Origin: Hydnum rufescens UP504 | Taxonomy: Eukaryota > Basidiomycota > Agaricomycetes > Cantharellales > Hydnaceae | DNA: 64,000 nucleotides | Direction of reading: 5' to 3' | Assembly: GCA_014904985.1 (NCBI GenBank) | Contig: MU128911.1 | Span: 195,118-259,117 of the forward strand | In this document: positions 36,164-46,342 of the stretch, piece by piece | Position numbering within the stretch: position 1 is the first letter of the stretch | Layout of the letters: each line of letters starts with the position of its first letter | Program-made: the position numbers and the translations under genes | Notes under the pieces: generated by a model | Told to the model about the DNA's origin: nothing | The model's database searches: none | The model's input: only the letters and a program-made list of their open reading frames with translations

Positions 36164-37634
36164 TGACGATCTCGTACTGCTCGTCATCGCCACCGTTGAG
36201 CAGTGGCATGGGACTTCAATTCATTCGACTGAAACATAATCAAGCGTGGTGTGCAGCGTCAAGGGAAGGGGGTACTGATGGGACATGGTGCTCATCCAAG
36301 GGTGCTATTCCCTATCACCATCTGGCCAGCCTTGATCTGCAGTATATTACAATAGATACGACGTGGACAATACGCACGGTTGATGTATGAATAGATGTTG
36401 GAATAGACTACTGAATTTCAACTAATTGCTGTCCTCTACGGACATTGATCCACAGCTGCCCAAGAATGGCAGCTATAAAAGGCTGTGACCTGCGTCTTGA
36501 TGCGAGGATACAGCCATTAATGTGGCTGAGGCATACATTTCCCGACGCTAAGCTATAATAATGACCGACTAAAACGGTACAAATGTATCAAGGACGATTG
36601 TAGCTGATTCAAGGGACAACCAAGTGTTCAAATTGTTGATGCTCCCAGGTTCTACCTGGCTAGACCACTTTTCAGGTGACAGCTCCTTTTCTAGCCTTTT
36701 AGTCGCTGGGTCCGGTTGCCTGATCTAATTACCAAGCAGAATTATGAAACCGCCTGTAGAGAACGGCACTGCCGGGCGAATGGGCGTGGCCGTGCCTTGC
36801 ACCTGAAATGACTGGGTTATAACACACAATAAGATTGGATGAAGACACTTGTCCGAACACCAACTTTCATCTTATAGCCTTTATGGAGAGATATACCGCG
36901 ATGCCTCTGAAATATTGCGATATATCTCTCCCCTAAGGGTAAAGGACGGATGTTAGTTTTCGAAAAACTATAGTACACCCACAAAACTGGCTTCAAGAAT
37001 ACTATCAAGTGGTGGGCCGTGAAAAGGATATGATACTGTAATATAGGAGCCACGGGATTACATCGCGAGCACTGCCAGAGTAGATGGGTTACGTAAGACC
37101 TTTCATCAGGGTAGTAATGTAATTAACTTCCTGGCTTCGGGATTGGTTCGGACATTCGGTTTTGTATGACCTCGACATCACCCAATCACGGAATGATTTG
37201 CAAGCAAGGTCGCCGGTGCCCGCAGCCCCCTGTATTCGCCCTGTATTCGCCTCTGTGTAGCCACGGGTCGCAGGGGTGCAGTGTTCCAGGTCAGTGTCCC
37301 GTGCACATTCAAAAGCAGGGTCTATCACATCTCGGAAAGTTACCAAAACAAGAATTTTAGTTGTGTAGCATGAACCTAGAGACCGAAGTGGTGTTACAGG
37401 ACAGTTTACAGTAAAGCAAAATCTGAGAGCCGAGACAAAAAAGATCCCTTGGCTCGTCTACCGTATTTGGAGATATTTGTGAATTTTACTCGCATGTCGC
37501 AAAGCGACGCCTGGAACTGGTCACGCGAAATGTCTGGCCCTCTCCGACACCGTCACGTGTTTAATGGCATAAATGAGATGTGCATACCGTGGAGAAGCTC
37601 TTGTGGTTGAATCCCCCTGCGCAGAGCTCAGAAA
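36164..37634. other. Gene-poor intergenic region
   Basis: No gene is supported in these 1.47 kb. Open frames are short and motif-free. It contains an 11-bp-arm inverted repeat at 36885-36931 and a small tandem duplication of CCTGTATTCG near 37230. Part is likely the MSS51 3' UTR and the cupin gene promoter. Confidence 0.5.
36885..36931. repeat. Inverted repeat (11-bp arms)
   Basis: GGAGAGATATA at 36885-36895 is the exact reverse complement of TATATCTCTCC at 36921-36931, with a 25-bp spacer. It could form a hairpin in RNA or mark a decayed miniature element. It lies in a non-coding region. Confidence 0.7.
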
Positions 37635-38356
37635 ATGACTTTGTCGACTCCTCCTCCCTATACTCTTTCCCCTATTCGTAGAATTATCACCAGCCACACT
37701 CCCGATGGGAAGAGCACTATTATCCGCGACGAACGACTTGCTCCCGCCATCCCCACTGGGCCCGGCGTGAAAGCCAGCGGTCGAATGACACGGATTTGGA
37801 CCACGAAGCAGACTCCGGTCGTCCACAGCAAGGAAACGTGCGCATCGCCTTCCCCTCGATTTCACTCTTCTCAAACTTATTGTCGGCTATCGTCGCCGTC
37901 TGACACCAGAATCGACGGGGGCACAGAAGGTCCCGACAGGCTGGGACTCATAGCTACAAATGGAACAAATATTAGCGCGTACGACGTCGCTCCTGGCCTC
38001 GAGGGACCCAATCATCGGACGAGCACCTTAGATTATATCATTCTCCGTGAGTCCCCTGCAAGTTTTTCTTTAAGGACTTTCGCGTTGGGCTCATCTTCTT
38101 TTGCACAAACCCCTTTCCCCAATTGAATACCATAAAACGACCAGTCTCTGGCGAGATAACTTTTATCTTGGAGGACGGCACAGAACGTACGCTATCCGAG
38201 CCCGGAACTATCCTTGTACAGCGGGGCACACTACACAAATTCGAGAACCGAGGCACTGGCTGGGCCAGGTTCCTCGCCGTTCTGGTGGACGCAAAGCCCG
38301 CCGAGATTGTCGATAAAGAGGGCAAGAACGTGGCCCTGCCAGAGGGCTTCTTCTGA
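37635..38356 (+). CDS. Cupin-domain protein
   Basis: This is a small beta-barrel protein of the cupin_2 type that many ascomycetes and basidiomycetes carry in several copies; substrates are unknown. The N-terminus has SPIRRIITSHTPDGKSTIIR and TRIWTTKQTPVVHSKET. It is spliced to IDGGTEGPDRLGLIATNGTN, ISAYDVAPGLEGPNHRTSTL and DYIILLSGEITFILEDGTER. The last part is TLSEPGTILVQRGTLHKFEN, then RFLAVLVDAKPAEIVDKEGK, and it ends NVALPEGFF. The single His in GPNHRTS and the His in GTLHKFEN stand where cupin metal ligands occur, but the second motif is incomplete, so catalysis is not certain. Two introns, both needed for the frame. It borders a long gene-poor region. Confidence 0.78.
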
Positions 38357-38448
38357 TCTTTTCTTGCGATCGGGCGCCTTGAGTCGTGTCGTGTCGTGGA
38401 ACAATTGTATTTGTACATGTACACCTTGCCACGAATCAATGATTCCAG

Positions 38449-38772
38449 TTGCCTTTGCTGCAATGTAAGTACCTGCCAAAAGTGGCTAGCTTCAATAGGA
38501 TGTTCGAAATGAATGGAAATCCTACGGAAGCTGTTCCTCATCTACATGGTTGTGAAGCAAAAGCCGGGGTGTTTGCTTGTGACAAGTTCCCTCCTATCAT
38601 GATAAGGCCCACTAATTACAACTTAGGTCTTCATAACGACGGCGACCACGTTGGATGGGTGTCGGGAGACTTCTGCTACATTCCTTCCTGTGGAATTACA
38701 GTTTCTATGACAAAGGCAAGGTGCCTTATATTTAAAGGCCAAAAAGGGATGGCCGATTGCATAATGGCATAA
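38449..38772 (+). pseudogene. Possible remnant of a 2OG-Fe(II) oxygenase-like TE-associated domain
   Basis: A 107-codon frame contains GLHNDGDHVGWVSGDFCYIP and then SCGITVSMTKARCLIFKGQK. This recalls the HxD and later basic/His region of oxygenase-like domains found in many agaricomycete repeat families. The spacing is imperfect, the key second His is not evident, and nothing upstream or downstream continues the domain. If real it is a decayed fragment. The frame could equally be chance. Confidence 0.25.
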
Positions 38773-39952
38773 TGTATTGAACTATTAATTTACGCATTAA
38801 TGTGATTGGCTCTGCCCGCCCATGATTTGTATATCCACTAGGGCTGCTCAATTATAGTTTATTCTCTTGCTAATGCAAAGAGTCTGGGCGAGGCTCAATG
38901 AATATCACAGTTTGATCCAAATCGCCATCTCAAAAAGAAATTTGATCCGAGTACTAAGCAGCATTACGAAATCAGTCTGACAGCGAATGGTTGTTTCATT
39001 CCCTGCATTGGCGGACAACTCAGATGATATTACCAAATAACAGGCCCCCAGACCTCCCGAGAACAGATGGAAGACATTATGATACACACTGGGATGCAAA
39101 ATCACTACTATCAAGTGGCAGTCACGACTATCTGACAATGGAGCATGAAGAAAGATGTCGTAATCATAGCAACCACTGGGACGTCATGAACCAGTAACGG
39201 TAGACACGGAATGTGGATTGGATCAAGTCGCAATTATTACGGTCCCAACGCGCTGTAGTATCACTTTTGGAATTTGAGAGTCAGGAAATTTATTGCAGTT
39301 TCATCATGTAGAGCTAAGATAGACAGGGTCGGATGAGTCTTGCATCCGTACAGTATAAAGCAGCAAATACCGGAAGTCAGTAACTAGTAGCAGCAACTGT
39401 TGCCGCCACTGGCTCAACTGAACTGAGTCGAGTCTCGAGTCTTGACTCCTTTTTGGGCTGCAGGACGACAACAAATGCATTCAAATAATGGATATCAATA
39501 AGTTTGAAGCAAGTAGTACAGTAATGCGATGGTGGCACCATGAGGCTTTCTTTTTCAAAAGTCCCAGGAAGGACACCTCGAGGCCACGGCAACACTGCCC
39601 GGGCAACCGTTATATAAATTTTGACCACTGTAGCTTCATTAATATGTTGACTAGTTCAAGATGCACAAATTGGGTTTTTGGCATTCTTTTGTTTAGAATG
39701 TAAGATAGGTGGAAGGATCCGGGGGAGGGGACCGGGTTTGTCCTATATTCTAAATGAAAGAATACTGTTTATTCACAGCATCCGCGATAATTTTTCTTGA
39801 ATTTCCTGAGTATTTTCACCGAGGTTTGCCTTTCCCCGGCCAAAACTCACGTGCTGGCCCACTTTGGTAACTGTCAGATTCTGCCGGCCACCATTTCCAC
39901 CAATGCCCAGCCATTTCCCAGATACATAAAGCAAAGGACTGCTAGTCTCGTA

Positions 39953-39998
39953 ACCAGACCGAGTAAACTTTAGTAAATTACAGTAAACTTGGTCTGGT
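39953..39998. repeat. Inverted repeat enclosing a 10-bp tandem repeat
   Basis: ACCAGACC at 39953-39960 pairs with GGTCTGGT at 39991-39998. The loop is three diverged copies of a 10-mer (AGTAAACTTT, AGTAAATTAC, AGTAAACTTG). No coding function. Confidence 0.65.
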
Positions 39999-40848
39999 AC
40001 AATGGGGAGTTCCAAATGTGTGGGCAGGATGCTTCTGCTCCGACCAATCCAAGGGGGAGCAGAAAATAAAATGGTGTACAACTTGAAGTACCTCCTTAAT
40101 CTGATTCAATCGGAGATATCCGGTTTAATTTCGGAAGCAGCCGGCGATAGCCTTCTCTGGCTCATGATAAAGAAGGACTGAACTGTTGTATAACATGTAA
40201 CACCCCCAATGACATACTCCCATGAGAAACACATCAGGTGACTTATATGAATACACTACTGTGATAGTGAGGTCAAAAGATGTTGGGGTCCAGCGAAGAG
40301 GGCGGGCACATATAATTGATCACGTGCACCCCTTTGTACACTTCGTCAACCACTACGGCTCCTCAACTAAAATAATTTTAAAAATCCACTTCCTATGAAG
40401 TATTCTAAGCCTACTCTAGGAGCCCAAATCATTCCCAACTGTTTGTGTTGGCTGCTTAAGAAGTTTACATCTCGGAAGCAAAACAGCCTCTCCTCTACCC
40501 TAGTTCCATCTCAGTTCATGCCTGCCTCACCAGGCCCTCTGTTCCCATCTGTGTACTGCAGGCTTGCTCTCCTGGAATTTTTACTCACCGTATGGACAAC
40601 ATGGCAGGCTTGGAAAAGAAAGGCAGGACTCCATATAGAGTACTCAGCCTGGGGAATACAATAAGTTCAAAATTAGGAAACGAAGGCAACGGCAACACCG
40701 TAGTGTTCATTTGTCACCCTGTCAGAACAATGGATACGATCTAAAGCTCTAAGACCCTCATTTCATCCAGTTCCAGCCCGTTAAATTTTCCAGTGGAAGA
40801 TTTTGAGCCTTATTTGCAGGGTGCAAAGCCAGTTGTCCAAACAACACC

Positions 40849-43151
40849 ATGTCCTACCAACTCCTGCCTCTCCGTGATCCAGGGGACATTCCACCAGAGG
40901 ACATCCCAGCGCCTATTTCTACCCAGCCATCCTCATCAACTACTCGTGTACGCGTCATAGTATTCTTTGGAATCGCTCTTTGGACTGGCACTGGTTTGCT
41001 GTCTTATTTCCTCTTCCTATCCCTCAGTACCCGAATTCCATCACAAGATTTTCCCTGTGCGAAAGACGGGTGGAGTAGTTCCGGGCCCGCAGCACCCCCA
41101 ACGATCAATGTACCCCCTTTCACAGATGCTTCCGATATCCCCAAACCCAAAACCACCACGCCATATGTTCGTCCGGGCCTTGGCCACTATGTCGAGCCCG
41201 ACGAGGAGGACCGGGACTTAGAGCATATTCGAGAGATGGTCAGCAAGACAAAAGGGTATTACGTCCGTGATTATAGTTTGAATTTGGGCTGGAACAATGC
41301 AAGTCCTGCCGTTTTCCTCTCCTTGTGCCCAAGTTCACCACCCTTTGTTTCGGACTACCAGATGCGTTACATATTAGAGTCCGCTGTCCTGCATGCGACC
41401 CTTTTGAATCGCACTCTGGTCGCTCCTTCATGGGTCTACGCGAGAGCTTGCCAATTCAACGTGTAGGTCGTTCTTGATACCTTTCAACGAGCTTTTGCTG
41501 ATAAGTTTAGTACTGTTTGTGCCTCTTACGCCACCATGGTCAATCGGGGCGATGCCATGGGATCGGACGAATGGCGAGAGTTGCCCATAGAACAACAAAT
41601 GTGTGTGCCCTTAAGAAGAATCTGAGCACCTAAAATATGTGCTAAAAGACTGCTTTCTGCACAGGGGTTGGCGCATCCCGATAAATGTTATGACAGACTT
41701 TAAGCACCTCCGCTCAAACTATAATGTGATTACTATTCGAGAGTACCTCCTGTTGCATGGTCTGGATCCTGAACTCGAAAGGAGCAATGGCGCCTGGGGT
41801 CGTGATATCTACCACTCTTCCGATCCAAAACCGTCACTAGCTGTCATTCCGAACGACGAATATGATCCCAGCGGGATCCTCCGGGTCGATCGGCTACCTC
41901 CTGTCCCCAAAGAAGTCATTGGTGGTGGTATGGTTGCCTCTGTACTCCACGAGGCCATGGGCGGGAATGTCCTCATCAATCTCGATGATGCGCGAAATAC
42001 TTTGCAGGATAAAGGAATTAATACTTGGTCATCCGAAGAAGAGTTCCACGAGGCCTTGAGTTCCAATGGATTTGCGATACTCCACACTTTCGCTGGCGCG
42101 TGAGTAGCCCCCTTTTCGCTCTATTGATTATTGGTTTGATTAACTCGCTGTAGGCTCGGGATGGACTTTCTGAAGAGCGTTACTGAGCCAATCCGGCAAG
42201 TTGCTCAACGGTCATCGCTTAGAGGACTTGTGGATGATTACGACCACTACACCGAAGAGGTTCTCCTGCTCGAGGGCGAGGTCCATGCCGGCCGGAAACC
42301 TGTGCGTTTGTCTTGGATTCTTACTGTGCCGGGGCGATTATTTGACACACTTGTGGGAACTCACGGCAGGGTTTCTTACGTTTCAGCACACTCGAGGAGC
42401 GAGTCCGCTTTGCAGACTTGGTTCTGTACGGTTTCAGACCTATCCCACAAATAACGCGTCTTGCAGATCGCATTGCGGCGCGTATGCTTGCCGTGAACGA
42501 TGGTCGCATGTGGATGGCCGGCCATATGCGTAGAGGTGATTGTGAGTATAGTGTTCTGTATAATCTCTCTACTGGATCGTGATGACGAGTGGGCCGGATG
42601 GTTTCGTACAGTTGTGAGATACTCATGGGCGATGAACAACGAGCTGGAAGAGCACTTTGAGCGTATCAAGCAGCGGCTTGGTATTGGTGCCCAAAAACTT
42701 CGAGATATGGCAAATTCCCACGAGCGATGGCAGACGGCCGACGTACCAAACGTCAGTGTAGACCAAACCTTTATCCATGCAGAACCCCCACGAGACGGTG
42801 ATAAGTAAGCATGAGGGCCCTTCGGTCCCGTAGCCAACATTTCTTATAGTGGAATTTCAATCTTCCCGGTTCCGATTTAGATTCTATCTTGCCACAGACG
42901 AACGATCCCCTGAAGGACTCGAGTACGTTCGGGAACATGGGGCTGTGTTAGCCATGGACATCCTCACACCCGAAGATCAGCGACTGGTCGGTTGGCCATT
43001 ACTCGTGACCGATGTGCTTGCGGTTTTAGAGCAAGTTGTCATGTCTCGTGGGGCGTTCTTCTACGGCCATGCAATGTCTAGCGTCGCTGGCGGGGTGGTG
43101 AACATGCGCGGTGCGAGGGGCGTGGATCCAAGGCTAACGCTGATTGATTAA
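40849..43151 (+). CDS. O-fucosyltransferase-like type II membrane protein
   Basis: The protein resembles the GDP-fucose protein O-fucosyltransferase-like family expanded in agaricomycetes, presumably Golgi; the acceptor is unknown. The N-terminal cytosolic tail MSYQLLPLRDPGDIPPEDIP precedes one transmembrane helix (VRVIVFFGIALWTGTGLLSY plus FLFL). The lumenal part has GHYVEPDEEDRDLEHIREMV, then GYYVRDYSLNLGWNN. After a GC-AG intron (41299-41361) come MRYILESAVLHATLLNRTLV and APSWVYARACQFNVTVCASY. Further blocks are NRGDAMGSDEWRELPIEQQM, WRIPINVMTDFKHLRSNYNV, NGAWGRDIYH, VRFADLVLYGFRP, the donor-site-like MWMAGHMRRGDFVRYSWAMN and FYLATDERSPEGLEYVREHG. It ends SRGAFFYGHAMSSVAGGVVN plus a short tail. 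Five other introns keep phase. Confidence 0.82.
41299..41361 (+). other. GC-AG intron, in-frame and stop-free
   Basis: The donor is AAT|GCAAGT and the acceptor is CTACCAG. Removing 63 nt joins LGWNN to MRYILE, the expected family sequence. The intron has no stop, so retention would insert exactly 21 residues. Confidence 0.75.
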
Positions 43152-43785
43152 AAAATGCAAGGTTCGATTGCTTTTTTTCGATCGTAGGTGTTCATTTGCG
43201 CGGATATTGGTGCATTGGTGCTTCCGTTCATCTATATCGTGGGCCTTGTCGTGAGGAGCGAGACTAGATGGTATCTATTGCGACTCTCTTCCTCTTCCCC
43301 CTTCACTTGAAAATCATCACCGTCAAGGTGTGCCCACCACTTTATTTTATTGTTGAATTTTAGACAGGATGGACTACTGCATCTCCGTCGATGGGGGAAT
43401 CGGTTTCCAAATCGAGGTCATCGATCGGATCTGGAAGAGACGTTGTCAGAAGGCACTGGCTCTTTTTTGTTGTACATCCACTAACTCACTGCATGAGCTG
43501 TATGACCTCATATTACTGCGGGTCCCGAGTGGCACTCCACCTAGGACCCCCGAATGATCTAATTGAACGCCAGGCGGCATTTGCCCGCTCGTAGTACCCC
43601 ATGCATATGAGGGTCCAAAAATCGGTGGAATTTTGGATTTAGGGCAAAGTAACGCAACTCTATATTCCTCGGGGTCTCCAAGGACCCATTTCTGAGTTGG
43701 CGTCAGCGCATCGGATACGCCCGCTTTCAAGAGTCACTCAGCTGACCCGGACACTTTTTCGACACTTTGTCTGAATCCACGCACA
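43152..43785. other. Intergenic region with repeat copy
   Basis: No gene is supported. Positions 43573-43640 carry the CGGCATTTGCCC ... GGAATTTTGGAT motif pair related to the patch at 5985-6400. The final 100 bp before 43786 are probably the dehydrogenase promoter. Confidence 0.45.
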
Positions 43786-45401
43786 ATGAACGCTGAAATC
43801 GCTGGCATCCAAGTGCGCCACTCATTTATGTCCTGCCACATGTGATACTAAGATCGATCTGGAAACATTAGCCTGAGCTGTACGATCCAAAGCTAGTACT
43901 TGAATCTCCTGCGTTTCATATTCTTGCTGAGGGGGAGCATCCCAATGATAAGACCGTGAACATAGCATGCTTTACGAACCCCAATCATGATCTCCATCTT
44001 GTCGAAAAGCCCATGCCGAAGCCTGGCAGAGGTCAGGTCCTCTTGCACATTCGAGCCTCAGGAATTTGCGGGAGTGATTGTCATTTCTGGCTTCATGGAC
44101 GGTGACCTCATATCGCTCTATTGATGAAGGCGTCGGCTCACAGTATAATTCATCAGAATCGGAGATACGATGGGCGAGTGATTGACATCTCTTCTGACGG
44201 ACACACCCCTTATTTATGCCTTCGTAAATGCAGTGGTCCGAGATGAGAATGGTTTGGGCCACGAATCCGCGGGCGAAGGTTGGTAGGTTTACGATTGGAC
44301 AGTGCACGTCCAATGCTAACCTTACGCATGGGAGTCATCGAGGTGGGCGAAGGTGTGACAGAGTGGGTCAAAGGCGATCGAGTCGCTATAGAGGCCGGGT
44401 TCCCTGTTCCAAACCATCCTGCGAGTTCTGCCGGACTGGGAGGTATAATGCCTGTCCCGACGTTGGTAACTTGAACCCACTTCAATTGTCCTGTTAAATC
44501 CACGTCTTTCTCCTTTCCAGGTGATTTTCTTTTCCACCCCTCCGTATCACGGCCTTCTCTCTAGATACCATGTGCACCCAGCAGGTAATTCATATTGTCT
44601 TCATGGTCAGACGTCCGCTCATGTTGGCATAACAGCATGGTTGCACCGACTTCCCCCAAATATATCATTCGAGGAAGGTGCTCTCATAGAGCCTCTTTCC
44701 GTTGCGCTGGCAGGAATCGAACGAGCAAAACTTGCCCTTGGCGATCCCGTCCTGATTTGTGGAGCCGGACCGATTGGAATTGTCACTCTGCTCGCAGCCC
44801 GCGCAGCTGGTGCAGAACCTGTGGTCATTACCGATCTCGATGCCTCAAGATTGGCCTTCGCCAAAAACCTTGTCCCAGGCGTTAGGACTGTCCAAGTGCA
44901 CCCCTCCGACAACCCGAAGGAGACAGCAGCGAAAATCAAGGAAGCGATGGGACTCTCTCCGTCCCTCGCTCTGGAATGTACAGGTGCCGAGTCGAGCATC
45001 CACACCGCGATCTACGTGAGTCGCTTAACACGCTGTTATTACCGCCTATTGAGATTTTTGCATTCTTAGAGCGTCAAGTTCGGAGGACTCGTTTTCGTTA
45101 TTGGTGTGGGCAAGGAAATTCAGGTATGTTAGAATCAACGCGCCCAACGACTTCATAACTGGCCATCCGTGTACAGACAATCCCTTTCATGCATCTGTCC
45201 GCCCACGAGATCGACCTCAAGTACCAGTATCGCTACTCGAATCAGTATCCGAAAGCGATTCGGCTGGTTTCAGGGGGTCTTATCAATGTAAAACCTTTAG
45301 TGACACATCGCTTTGCGTTAGAGGATGCAGTGGAAGCGTTCAAGGTTGCCTCGGATTATAGGAAGGGCAGCATCAAGGTGCAGATCTTGGATGATGATTA
45401 G
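43786..45401 (+). CDS. Zinc-dependent polyol dehydrogenase (xylitol / L-arabinitol type) with a one-base frameshift
   Basis: This medium-chain dehydrogenase would oxidise a pentitol to the ketose with NAD+ in pentose catabolism. A short first exon MNAEIAGIQ is spliced (intron 43813-43871, branch TACTAAG) to [20 protein letters not shown]. Then come [20 protein letters not shown], the catalytic zinc Cys in [15 protein letters not shown], the zinc ligands in GHESAGE, and [19 protein letters not shown]. Here the frame breaks: the structural zinc lobe [20 protein letters not shown] lies in the neighbouring frame, as if one G were missing from the G-run at 44397-44399. Downstream [20 protein letters not shown], the Rossmann motif [20 protein letters not shown] and the end [10 protein letters not shown] are intact. 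Assembly error, pseudogene or a recent lesion are all possible. Confidence 0.8.
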
Positions 45402-45438
45402 GTCTAGCTTTACGTTGCGTTCGGTAAATACCGATTCA

Positions 45439-46156
45439 ATGGAATCGGCCATGACACGAAGATACCTCTCTACGACCGCTACGAGGGCGGCGCTGTCTGC
45501 ATCTGCGTCCCAGCGTCCTATATTAGTTGGACCGCCGCATTCAGTGTCAAACTTGCGTCCCGTCATATATTCGACTGTGGGGCACTCGCGCGGGCGTGCG
45601 CACCCATACTCTGTAACTGAGTTCAGTGGCCCTGGAGCTGCTACTGGCTCCGATCTCAATTGGCAAGTGGCCTGGACTCTGACGGGGAATGACCGTTCGA
45701 GTCATGCGTTCTGGCTGGATGTAAGTTGACCATATATCCATCAAGTGTCCAGCCCATTGACGTCCCAACGATCATGTGTAGAGCAACACCCGGTTTAATG
45801 CCGCAAAGCAAGCCGTACTCGATTCCCATGCCTCAATACCAATTGACGACCCCCAAGCTCGTGAGGTCGCCCTTGATGCGGCATTGTCACGCTTCTACCG
45901 TGCGTGGTTAGCACAAGAAGATAGAAGACAAAGAACATATACATGGAATATGTACACCCGAACCCTTAATGGAATTCGCCTGGCTTTCAAGAATCAATGC
46001 CAACAACTACTGAGATGGTTGGTGGCTATTACTCCCAGGACCATGCCTTCTCTGAACCTTCCTCTAGGTAGTGCCAAATTAGCTCTCCTGCGACACCTCC
46101 GAAGTAGATTGTTTACTTTGAGGACGTCACTGGCAGGCCTTAATGTAAGGTGCTGA
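45439..46156 (+). CDS. COA8-like cytochrome c oxidase assembly factor
   Basis: COA8 (APOPT1 in animals) is a mitochondrial matrix protein that protects cytochrome c oxidase assembly from oxidative damage. The first exon begins MESAMTRRYLSTTATRAALS, a basic Ser/Thr/Ala-rich presequence. It continues with the family motif VGPPHSVSNLRPVIYS and LTGNDRSSHAFWLD. After a 60-nt intron come SNTRFNAAKQAVLDSHASIP, DDPQAREVALDAALSRFYRA and WLAQEDRRQRTYTWNMYTRT plus LNGIRLAFK. The SNLRP block, the FW...N..F..AK block and the FY..WL...Y block appear in the same order in animal COA8. A C-terminal extension of about 50 residues is not typical and may instead reflect a missed intron. The alternative start is 45451. 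Confidence 0.7.
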
Positions 46157-46342
46157 TTACGCCACACGCATAGGAAGAGTACGTTGTAGAATCGAGATTG
46201 GTTGTTGGGGGTGGTACCATCATATGGACAAAGAGGGAACATTATAGTGATAATACAGTATTCTGGTGGTGCTACAACATGTCCACTCACAAATTAACAC
46301 GACCAGAGCAGATCTGTTAGAGAATGTGTACCCAGGGAATCA

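Larger units (their letters stand above)
38357..40848. other. Gene-poor, AT-richer TE-like region
   Basis: These 2.5 kb hold no intact gene. Composition is more AT-rich than the flanks and open frames are short. There is one candidate decayed coding remnant (38449-38772), a hairpin (39953-39998) and a three-unit 10-bp repeat of AGTAAACTTT type (39962-39990). I think it is old transposon debris, though no terminal repeats, transposase or reverse transcriptase motif is visible. Confidence 0.45.

Noticed and set aside
43369..43594. Small gene between the fucosyltransferase-like and dehydrogenase genes
   Set aside because: Two overlapping frames, no motif, and overlap with the dispersed repeat.
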